A stretch of DNA of 5,379 nt from Oligoflexia bacterium (GTDB lineage Bacteria; Bdellovibrionota; UBA1018). The stretch is from NCBI GenBank assembly GCA_903854365.1, contig CAINWE010000066.1, forward strand, positions 1-5,379, given 5' to 3'. The notes beneath the pieces were generated by a model. That model saw only the letters and a list, made by a program, of their open reading frames with translations. It was not told the origin of the DNA and ran no database searches. Positions 1 through 5,379 of the stretch are shown here, one piece after another (position 1 is the stretch's first letter; each line of letters opens with the position of its first letter). The position numbers and the translations under genes are program-made.

Positions 1-244
1 AGATCGCTCAACCCAACCGCTCTCAGCAGTCTTTGAAAAGCCAAGGCACTCCTACAATCAAGACTTCTCACAGCCGACTTGCTGACATCTCCCGTAAAGG
101 AGGCCCCTTAGGGAACTGAAATTTCACCTTTGATTTGAGCTCGAACGCCATTTCAGCAGCACCGCTCATTCTGTTTGAGTAAATTCTTGAAATTTGTAAT
201 TTATCCGCTGCAAAGGTCTAGAAATTTGCAAGAAAGCCGCCCCT
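1..244. other. Region downstream of recQ, no convincing gene
   Basis: This stretch lies beyond the recQ stop. It is fairly A/T-rich between about 120 and 235 and carries no gene I can support. The most protein-like possibility is a minus-strand ORF at 68-169 (ATG at 169-167, TGA at 70-68, 33 residues, beginning MSGAAEMAF), but it has no Shine-Dalgarno sequence and no recognisable motif. A second minus frame is open from about base 104 to the window edge, with a possible GTG at 69-71, and could be the start of a gene outside the window. A 6-bp inverted repeat, TGCAAA (209-214) and TTTGCA (225-230), lies 15 bases past the recQ stop but lacks a T-run, so it is not a clear terminator. GAAATTT occurs three times (118, 189, 221), which is unremarkable in A/T-rich DNA. 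Confidence 0.5.
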
Positions 245-2110
245 TTACGACTTTCGTCGTTTTCTCGGGCGAGCTCCCTTTTTCGGGGTTTTCGGGCGAG
301 AAGGGAGATCTCCAGCAATCTTGAGACGAGCGAGATCGTCCGCCTTGGCTCGCTGTCCCTGACTCGTCAGAGAGACGGTTTTAAAGGGAATCGATTTTCC
401 ATCCTTCTCAAAACTTTCGTGAGCCAAGCTCACCCAACCGCCCTTAACTAAAACCTCCAAGATGCGCTCTAGATCGAATCGAGTGATCGCGGGGGAATCT
501 TCTAAGAGGTCTTTATGAAGTCGCCCAGAGGCTCGCCGGTCGTTCACGGACAGAGTCGCCATGATTTGGGCTACCCAACCTTGCTCTTCTCTCGTGAGTG
601 GTCGCACCCCTAGGGGAGCTTGACTCGGATCACAGCTATCGCAAACCCCGCACGGGGTACCCGGATCTTTTTGATCTCCAAAATACTGAATGAGTCCTAA
701 CATTCGACAAAAGTGGAGCTGGGTGAATTGACTCATCTGCAAAGCCATTTTTTCTTTGTGACGTCTTTGCTCGACGTAGGATTTTTCCCAAGAGGCCACT
801 CCCACGGTCACGCAGCCCTCAAAATCGATGGCCGCTCCCCGGTGAATCACGAGCTTTTCGATGGCTTTTTCAAATGCTCCTTCGGGTTGATTCTGGGGGG
901 ATTTAAAATCAGACGCAAAGTCCTGCTTAAGGATATCCGAATGTATCTTTTCTGGTTTTAGTTTTTCAAAAATTTGTTTAATCACTGATACTTCAGGATA
1001 ATCACGCCCCAGAAAAAACTCATGAGTTCTCTGATCGACGTATGCATGCATGAGAATCGCCCGCGAAGGATGACCATCCCGCCCTGCCCGTCCAATCTCC
1101 TGGTAATACCCCTCGATACTCCCAGGTAATCCGGCATGAATCACGGTTCGAATATTAGCCTTATCCACTCCCATACCAAATGCGACCGTTGCAACAATCA
1201 CTTCGAGGTTACCCTGTAAAAATTGACTCTGATTTTTTTCCCTCACCTGAGGTAAAAGTCCTGCATGATAAATTCCGACCCGAAACTGAGACTTGAGCCC
1301 TTCAAAGAGCTGCTCCGCTACTTTCCGAGTGGGCGCATAGATCATGGCAGGTCGAGACTGATCTTTTTTCAAAAGGGATTGAATCAGCGGTAATCGCTGA
1401 CTGGGTTGAGCTTCCATGAGCTGAATCGCAATATTGTTCCTCCGAAATCCATGAATCAACCTCGCCTCATCAGTCAAGCGAAGCTGCTTGCAAATATCAT
1501 CCTGCACCACGGGCGTAGCGGTCGCAGTGAGTGCGACGACATTGGCGGGACGTAAGGCTTGCAGGTGCTCTCCTAAGGTCCGGTAATCCGGCCTAAAATC
1601 ATGCCCCCACTGGGAAATACAATGAGCCTCATCCACGGCAATCAACGTGGGCTTTCGCTTTTGGAGCATCGCCAAAAAACCCGGCACCGAAAATCGCTCC
1701 GGAGCAATGAGTAAAAAATCGAGTTTTCCCAACAGGTACTGAACACAGGCACTTCGCGACTCATCCCGCGTCCTCCCTGAGTGAATCCGATCTGCGCGAA
1801 GACCGAGGCGTTTCATTTTGTCCACCTGGTCTTCAATCAGCGCCAGCAAGGGACTCACCACCAGAGTCGTTCCCCCTCGGGCCAACCCAGGGAGCTGGTA
1901 GCAGAGCGATTTTCCGGCCCCGGTCGGCATCACCAAAAGCACATCTCTGCCGGTTGCAACGTGGAGGCACACCTCTTCTTGATGATTTCGAAAAGCCTGA
2001 AATCCAAACTTAGAATTTAAGAGAGATCGGAGATTCAACAAAGCGCTCTGAGGGGCTGGTTCCGGATGCAAACGATCGGTATGAGCGGTGAGAGACTCCA
2101 AGGTGGACAT
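245..2110 (-). CDS. recQ: RecQ-family ATP-dependent DNA helicase
   Basis: This is a superfamily 2, 3'-5' DNA helicase that would act in recombination and replication-fork repair in the cytoplasm. Counting from ATG 2110 (621 aa): motif 0 with its Gln at 35-44; Walker A MPTGAGKS at 61-68 (Lys67); motif Ia near 84-96; DEAH at 160-163; the RecQ aromatic-rich loop SQWGHDFRPDY at 166-176; motif III ALTATAT at 193-199; motif V ending FGMGVDKANIR near 311-321; and motif VI QEIGRAGRDG at 337-346. The zinc cysteines are C468, C487, C490 and C493. A winged-helix-like RQC region follows to about 590, with no HRDC domain after it. The last 16 residues are very basic (ending PRKRRKS). About 73 more residues separate motif VI from the first zinc Cys than I recall for E. 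coli RecQ. An in-frame GTG at 2128 would add six residues. Neither start has a good Shine-Dalgarno, and ATG is preferred as the commoner codon. The family call is secure. Confidence 0.95.
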   Translation of the reverse strand: MSTLESLTAHTDRLHPEPAPQSALLNLRSLLNSKFGFQAFRNHQEEVCLHVATGRDVLLVMPTGAGKSLCYQLPGLARGGTTLVVSPLLALIEDQVDKMKRLGLRADRIHSGRTRDESRSACVQYLLGKLDFLLIAPERFSVPGFLAMLQKRKPTLIAVDEAHCISQWGHDFRPDYRTLGEHLQALRPANVVALTATATPVVQDDICKQLRLTDEARLIHGFRRNNIAIQLMEAQPSQRLPLIQSLLKKDQSRPAMIYAPTRKVAEQLFEGLKSQFRVGIYHAGLLPQVREKNQSQFLQGNLEVIVATVAFGMGVDKANIRTVIHAGLPGSIEGYYQEIGRAGRDGHPSRAILMHAYVDQRTHEFFLGRDYPEVSVIKQIFEKLKPEKIHSDILKQDFASDFKSPQNQPEGAFEKAIEKLVIHRGAAIDFEGCVTVGVASWEKSYVEQRRHKEKMALQMSQFTQLHFCRMLGLIQYFGDQKDPGTPCGVCDSCDPSQAPLGVRPLTREEQGWVAQIMATLSVNDRRASGRLHKDLLEDSPAITRFDLERILEVLVKGGWVSLAHESFEKDGKSIPFKTVSLTSQGQRAKADDLARLKIAGDLPSRPKTPKKGARPRKRRKS

Positions 2111-2192
2111 AACCCTATGCTCTACCACTCATTGCGGTATTGCACAGAGAAAGTTACTCAGCTCTGCTCAGGAGGGTCCACTCTTGCCCATC

Positions 2193-2951
2193 CTACACGG
2201 ACTCCCGCCAAATCGCCTTCAAAGGCGAAAACCGAGGATACAACCAAGAAACGGGCGGCCTTAAATAGAACAGAACATGACGAAGGCTCGCAAAGGCATC
2301 CTCGCCCTTGGTCAGCGCCTCCTCAAAATTTTGATGGACCCGAAGGCGAACCGGGCCGCTAAAAAAGAGCCGAGTCGTTTTTGAGGCACTCGGAAGAAGC
2401 CGATCCAGCACTTGCTCCGGATGGGCCCGTTTTGCAATCGTCAAAGCCTCAGTCAGCCTCCCATACCGAGACGAGGAGAACTCTCGTACGGTTTGCTCAT
2501 TTTTTTTCACGACGTGTAGTTCATTACGAGCGGGATTGGCCCAAACAAACCAAAAGTGCACATCCTGAGTGCTAAAAGGAAATGAACAGCAAAGCATTTC
2601 GTAAAGCGGACTGGGAGTTTCAATATATCCCTCGGACGCCAAGCGGTTGATCTCTCGAACCGCAGCCACAGGATCAACGACATGCTCAAAAACATGACGC
2701 GCGTACAAGTAATCAAATCTCTCGTGATTCGCAAAAGGGAGCTTCTCAAATACCCCCTCCCGAAACTCCACCCCAGGAGGCACCCAAAGATTTCCGCTTC
2801 TCGCCCCCTCCGCGTTTTTTTCATTTTCAGGATACTTATCCACCACGTGCGTGACACCCTGGTAAGGGAGATGACCAGCTCCAACTTCAAGAATGCGACG
2901 GGCGAACCAAGGCCTTTTCAAGAGCGACGGAGGCCTTCTTAATTTCGACAT
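2193..2951 (-). CDS. Class I SAM-dependent methyltransferase
   Basis: This cytoplasmic enzyme (252 aa) should transfer a methyl group from S-adenosylmethionine to an unknown acceptor. The Rossmann-fold signs are in order: motif I ILEVGAGHLPYQG at 20-32, the acidic residue after strand 2 in VVDKY (36-40), an EKLPF segment at 69-73, the post-II motif FDYLYARHVFEHVVDP at 79-94 typical of Methyltransf_11-like proteins, and GYIETPSP at 108-115. From memory, the last motif recurs in methyltransferases encoded near glycosyltransferases; no glycan genes are visible here. There is no signal peptide, and the C-terminal half (120-252) has no motif I recognise. The ATG at 2951-2949 shares its A with the TGA of the upstream antiporter (TGATG), indicating translational coupling. 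The TTG immediately before it (2954) is in frame but is the less likely start. The fold is firm and the substrate is not known. Confidence 0.88.
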   Translation of the reverse strand: MSKLRRPPSLLKRPWFARRILEVGAGHLPYQGVTHVVDKYPENEKNAEGARSGNLWVPPGVEFREGVFEKLPFANHERFDYLYARHVFEHVVDPVAAVREINRLASEGYIETPSPLYEMLCCSFPFSTQDVHFWFVWANPARNELHVVKKNEQTVREFSSSRYGRLTEALTIAKRAHPEQVLDRLLPSASKTTRLFFSGPVRLRVHQNFEEALTKGEDAFASLRHVLFYLRPPVSWLYPRFSPLKAIWRESV

Positions 2952-4336
2952 CAAGCGCTCACTCTCGATGAAATCGGGTCCTCACGCGTCAGAACAAAAA
3001 GTCCCGCTCCCATCAAAGCAGAGACAAAGAAAAAGATAAATCCCCCGCTCCAACCCCAATGATCGACAATCCAACCCGTACCAATTCCTGAAACAATGCT
3101 GCCTAAATATCCAAATAAACCCGTAAATCCCGTTGCAGATGCGGCAGCCTCTTTACCGCCAAGATCCGCCGCAGCCACGCCCACCAGCATCTGCGGACCG
3201 TAAACCAAAAAACCAACCGCACTCAAAGCCACGGCATCCAAAACCGGATAGCCCGCCGGAATCATCCAAAACTCCAAGATCACAAATGAAAGGAGGAGCA
3301 TGTACACGACGTTGACCCAAGCACGTCGACCCTGAAACATTCGGTCTGAAACCCAACCTGCAGCAAGTGCCCCGGCAATTCCGACAAACTCGAAGCCGGC
3401 TGCTTTTAACGTGGCGCCACCAATACTCGAGTGTTTCACATCCACAAGAAAAGTCGGAGCCCAATCCATCGCCCCAAATCGAACGAGATACACGAAGAAA
3501 TTCGCGAGAGAAAGAAACCAAATTTTGCGATTCCTGAGGACCCAACTGAAAGAGGCTGGATGCGATCGAGCCTTCGAATCGCCCGAAGCGAGCTGAGAAA
3601 AATCATTCCGATAGTTCTCGACAGGTGGAAGACCCAATGACTCCGGAGTGTCTCGCAAGCGCTCGATCAAAAACACCGACACCAAAATTGCGATCCAAGC
3701 GGGGACAAAGAAACTCCATCGCCAACCCCAATGCTCCGTGAGATAACCGCCCAAAACCAAAATCAGCCCTCCGCCGATTTGGTGAGCCGTGTTCCAAAGC
3801 CCCCAATAAGTCCCGCGTTCACTTTGACTGTACCAGTAAGTCAAGAGCCGAGCGCACGGAGGCCAACCCATTCCCTGAAACCATCCGTTCAAAGCCCACA
3901 AAACTCCGAGCACCACGAGAGATGAACTCATCCCGAAGCAGAGATTAATGATCGCGGAAAAAAATAATCCGATCGCCATAAAATATCTGGGATTGGCTCG
4001 ATCCCCGATCACTCCGTTCACCATCTTACTCACTCCGTAAGTCAGATACAGACACGACCAAATCGTTCCAATTTGAGTTTTACTATAACCCAACTCAGCA
4101 ATGAGGGCGGGAGTCGCAGCGGAGAGATTTTTGCGACAAAAGTAAAAAATCGCGTAGCCGACGAACATGCCGACCATCGTGCGAACGCGCCAATACCGGT
4201 AGACTTTTTGAATTTCTGCAGAATCAGTGAGCGTCTGTGCCGCCGGTTCCTGAGCTTGCAAAAACGAGAATCGACCGAAAAAACTATTCAACGCAGGTGC
4301 ACCCGCGGGTGAAGTGGACTCAGAAATCATTTCCAT
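2951..4336 (-). CDS. Organophosphate:phosphate antiporter (OPA family MFS, UhpC/GlpT-like)
   Basis: This 461-residue inner-membrane carrier, with about 12 hydrophobic segments, would import a phosphorylated sugar or glycerol-3-phosphate in exchange for Pi. The E. coli GlpT phosphate-site residues all have counterparts: Arg45 as R68 (FYFCRKN, TM1), Lys80 as K104 (GVSKMVNG), His165 as H185 (WNTAHQIGGG) and Arg269 as R286 (FVYLVRFGAMDW, TM7). The OPA stretches GWFQGMGWPPCARLL (151-165), LRDTPESLGLPP (227-238) and GFTGLFGYLG (403-412) are present. From memory, the N-terminal half and the GPQMLVGVAAA stretch (380-390) resemble UhpC more than GlpT. No uhpA/uhpB sensor genes are adjacent, so transport is likelier than sensing. 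The N-terminal tail (about 45 residues) is longer than in GlpT, and a second ATG lies at 4330. Shine-Dalgarno is weak (AGAAG, five bases before ATG). It overlaps the methyltransferase gene by one base. Exact substrate is undetermined. Confidence 0.92.
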   Translation of the reverse strand: MEMISESTSPAGAPALNSFFGRFSFLQAQEPAAQTLTDSAEIQKVYRYWRVRTMVGMFVGYAIFYFCRKNLSAATPALIAELGYSKTQIGTIWSCLYLTYGVSKMVNGVIGDRANPRYFMAIGLFFSAIINLCFGMSSSLVVLGVLWALNGWFQGMGWPPCARLLTYWYSQSERGTYWGLWNTAHQIGGGLILVLGGYLTEHWGWRWSFFVPAWIAILVSVFLIERLRDTPESLGLPPVENYRNDFSQLASGDSKARSHPASFSWVLRNRKIWFLSLANFFVYLVRFGAMDWAPTFLVDVKHSSIGGATLKAAGFEFVGIAGALAAGWVSDRMFQGRRAWVNVVYMLLLSFVILEFWMIPAGYPVLDAVALSAVGFLVYGPQMLVGVAAADLGGKEAAASATGFTGLFGYLGSIVSGIGTGWIVDHWGWSGGFIFFFVSALMGAGLFVLTREDPISSRVSA

Positions 4337-4347
4337 CGTAACTTCTG

Positions 4348-4376
4348 GTCGTAATTCCGAATCTGCCTTCTGTCAA
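4348..4376 (-). promoter_or_regulatory. Candidate sigma-70-type promoter for the antiporter gene
   Basis: On the minus strand a perfect TTGACA -35 box (4376-4371) is followed after 17 bases by TACGAC (4353-4348), only a 3/6 match to the -10 consensus. Transcription would begin just before the antiporter ATG, giving a leader of only about 5-8 bases. A better isolated -10-like TAAAAT lies further upstream (4429-4424) but has no matching -35. The -35 box is convincing and the -10 is not. Confidence 0.3.
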
Positions 4377-4383
4377 TCTGACA
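4371..4383. promoter_or_regulatory. Small dyad (TGTCA-atc-TGACA) over the -35 box
   Basis: A perfect 5-bp inverted repeat with a 3-base spacer overlaps the candidate TTGACA box upstream of the antiporter gene. Its position would suit an operator for a dimeric regulator. A 5-bp dyad can easily occur by chance, and I cannot assign it to a known regulator. Confidence 0.2.
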
Positions 4384-4437
4384 AACCAAGCCAAACACCA
4401 GGAGCAGAAACTAAAACCTCTCATTTTACCCTGACGG

Positions 4438-4458
4438 AGCTTACGCAAGGCGCAAGCT
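4438..4458 (-). repeat. Stable hairpin just after the small ORF
   Basis: In the minus-strand transcript, AGCUUGCGC and GCGUAAGCU pair over nine positions (one of them G-U) around a CUU loop. The hairpin begins 10 bases after the stop of the 43-residue ORF. On the plus strand the same position would be an A-C mismatch, so the fold is better in the direction of transcription. No U-run follows, so it is not a standard intrinsic terminator. It may protect or process the 3' end, or mark the boundary between the upstream genes and the antiporter unit. Confidence 0.4.
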
Positions 4459-4468
4459 TGAAACGAGC

Positions 4469-4600
4469 TCAAGCGGCATTGAGTAACTCTACCCATTTTG
4501 CGACATGATCGAGCGTCGGGTTTACCGCTTTTTTAAGTGGGATCGGCTTGATATTTTGCAAGGAGAAGTCTTGCTTTTTTGAGGTCTTTCTTCGGGGCAT
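4469..4600 (-). CDS. Small basic protein (43 aa), unknown function
   Basis: I do not recognise this protein. It is predicted from a well-placed translation signal: GGGAGGA at 4614-4608, seven bases before ATG 4600-4598, the strongest Shine-Dalgarno sequence in the window. The frame runs 43 codons to TGA at 4471-4469. The product starts MPRRKTSKKQ, so the N-terminus is strongly positive, and ends with a possible short amphipathic helix, NPTLDHVAKWVELL (27-40). There are nine Lys/Arg against three Asp/Glu, no Cys, no signal peptide and no membrane segment. It lies 86 bases after the exported-protein gene and is followed by a stable hairpin, so it may be the last gene of that unit. A nucleic-acid or ribosome-binding role would fit the charge but is a guess. 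An alternative ATG at 4616-4614 opens another frame of 27 residues with poorer signal spacing. Confidence 0.55.
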   Translation of the reverse strand: MPRRKTSKKQDFSLQNIKPIPLKKAVNPTLDHVAKWVELLNAA

Positions 4601-4686
4601 TTTTTATTCCTCCCATGAGCGAGATCACTCCCTTTCCACGACCATCTCGACGAGAGTCTTCCAAGCCCTTAGCATCAGCGAAGAGA

Positions 4687-5040
4687 TTAAGGATGACCCT
4701 GTACCGACGCCCCCGCGGGAGGGAATTCCACTTGAACTGCCGTGGGACTGACAGGCTCACTGGATACAGACGCGCTAGACGACTCACGGACACGCGATTC
4801 TTGCCCTCCTGGGTGCGCGAACGAAGATGCGGCCGCAAGAGATTTGTCCTGAGATTTTGCTGCCGATGCAGCACTCCCACTCATCGGACTTTGGCCTGAT
4901 GCGCGCTCACGGGGAGCCAATGCAGCAGTCATGGCTCGACTCACCGCTTTATGAAGGCGGACTCGAGGCATCGCCTCCGCAGAGTCAACCGAGACGAAGC
5001 ACATGAGCCATGCAAGACTGATTAGGCAAAACCTCTTCAT
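4687..5040 (-). CDS. Exported Ala/Ser-rich small protein, unknown function
   Basis: This 117-residue protein is not recognised by family. Its start is well supported: AGAGG lies six bases before ATG 5040-5038. The N-terminus is a textbook Sec signal peptide, with KR at 2-3, a hydrophobic core at about 4-18 and a signal peptidase I site after SAEA (residue 23). The Cys at 14 is not in a lipobox, so a lipoprotein is unlikely. The mature part (about 94 aa) has no Cys, is rich in Ala, Ser, Gln and Pro and looks largely disordered, with a more basic first section (PRVRLHKAVSRAM, 25-37). It should lie in the periplasm or outside the cell. It follows the partial upstream gene by 47 bases with no terminator between, so the two may be co-transcribed. 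A different frame is open over much of the gene (4533-4880) but lacks a signal at its start. Confidence 0.7.
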   Translation of the reverse strand: MKRFCLISLAWLMCFVSVDSAEAMPRVRLHKAVSRAMTAALAPRERASGQSPMSGSAASAAKSQDKSLAAASSFAHPGGQESRVRESSSASVSSEPVSPTAVQVEFPPAGASVQGHP

Positions 5041-5087
5041 TTTTTGCCTCTTGTTTCACACCTGGGTCTTCCTCGATTCCAGAATGC

Positions 5088-5378
5088 TCATTTCGATGGA
5101 ACGTTATACTTGTTTTGCAACTTGCCTTGGGCGGCTGCTAACCTATCTTGTGCTTGCCGTGCATGCCAATCTGAGATCTCCGCGCTTCGGCGGTGATGCT
5201 CTGCGAACTGAAAATCACCCTTCTTCTCGTTTAGACTCGCATCTTTGCGACTTTGCTGTGCAGCCGCCTGATGCCGCTCGACGAGGTCTTTTTCAGCTTT
5301 CACCTGGTGTAGCAGCGCCTGCTTTTTCTGCTCGGGAGACTTTCTCAAACCCAATTCGATAGCGAGCCCCTTGAGCGC
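5088..5378 (-). CDS. Helical, charged protein, C-terminal part only
   Basis: The reading frame is open to the window edge, so the N-terminus is missing. Ninety-six residues are visible, ending NKYNVPSK and a TGA at 5090-5088. No family is recognised. The visible part is almost all predicted helix, rich in Gln, Ala, Lys, Glu and Arg and without Cys. A KKGDF turn at about 52-56 separates two helical stretches (about 16-50 and 57-88), suggesting a helical hairpin or coiled coil. The second stretch contains AEHHRRSAEISDWHARQA (59-76). No signal or membrane segment is seen in this part. An in-frame TTG at 5354 could start an 88-residue protein, but no Shine-Dalgarno precedes it and the frame continues upstream with protein-like sequence (LKGLAIEL), so a longer gene is likelier. 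The exported-protein gene follows by 47 bases. Confidence 0.6.
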   Translation of the reverse strand, partial: ALKGLAIELGLRKSPEQKKQALLHQVKAEKDLVERHQAAAQQSRKDASLNEKKGDFQFAEHHRRSAEISDWHARQAQDRLAAAQGKLQNKYNVPSK

Positions 5379-5379
5379 A

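Noticed and set aside
96..103. AAAGGAGG, a strong Shine-Dalgarno-like sequence on the plus strand
   Set aside because: No start codon follows at a usable distance, and the next codons include stops in the possible frames.
68..169. A 33-residue minus-strand ORF downstream of recQ
   Set aside because: No Shine-Dalgarno sequence and no motif; kept only as a note in the regional entry.
209..230. Inverted repeat TGCAAA/TTTGCA after recQ as an intrinsic terminator
   Set aside because: The stem is short and A/T-rich with a 10-base loop and no T-run afterwards on the transcribed strand.
245..310. T/C/G-rich low-complexity stretch at the recQ 3' end as a repeat element
   Set aside because: It is explained by the basic Lys/Arg/Pro tail codons of RecQ on the minus strand.
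4625..4675. A 16-residue minus-strand ORF (MLRAWKTLVEMVVERE) between the exported protein and the small ORF
   Set aside because: It reads like protein but has no ribosome binding site and is too short to support without conservation data.
4533..4880. A 115-codon minus-strand frame overlapping the exported-protein gene and the small ORF
   Set aside because: Its first half is Arg-rich and looks like a frame-shifted reading of the exported-protein gene, with no Shine-Dalgarno at its start. A shorter start inside it (ATG 4616) has AAGGGAG at a poor 11-base spacing.
5003..5362. A 119-codon plus-strand ORF with a hydrophobic start
   Set aside because: It lies antisense to two better-supported minus-strand genes and its composition looks like a shadow of them.

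Overview
The window is a run of genes that all read leftward on the minus strand, with no convincing gene on the plus strand. In transcription order (right to left) they are: the C-terminal part of a helical protein that enters from beyond base 5379; a small exported Ala/Ser-rich protein; a 43-residue basic small ORF with a strong ribosome binding site; a 12-TM organophosphate:phosphate antiporter of the UhpC/GlpT type; a class I SAM-dependent methyltransferase overlapping the antiporter stop by one base; and a RecQ-family DNA helicase. About 240 bases of mostly non-coding sequence follow recQ. There is no rRNA, tRNA, CRISPR array, transposase or insertion-sequence signature.

The source looks like a Gram-negative or otherwise diderm bacterium of middling G+C content (about half, judged by eye). 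A Sec signal peptide and an OPA-family antiporter fit that. UhpC/GlpT-type carriers occur in enteric bacteria and also in intracellular or predatory lineages, so a Bdellovibrionota- or Chlamydiota-like host is possible. The sequence alone does not decide the lineage.

Region by region. Bases 5041-5379 carry the partial helical protein and a clear Shine-Dalgarno sequence for the exported protein. Bases 4469-5040 carry the exported protein and the small ORF. Bases 4337-4468 hold a hairpin and a plausible promoter with a small dyad in front of the antiporter gene. Bases 2193-4336 are a translationally coupled antiporter-methyltransferase pair (TGATG junction). Bases 245-2110 are recQ, whose product carries an extra segment between helicase core and zinc motif.

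Functionally, the antiporter would exchange a sugar-phosphate or glycerol-phosphate for inorganic phosphate across the inner membrane. The coupled methyltransferase resembles enzymes that sit near glycan-biosynthesis genes, but its substrate is unknown. RecQ is a DNA repair/recombination helicase and probably shares only orientation with the others. I see no obvious new defence or mobile system. The best leads are the unlisted small ORF with its downstream hairpin, and the coupling of antiporter and methyltransferase.
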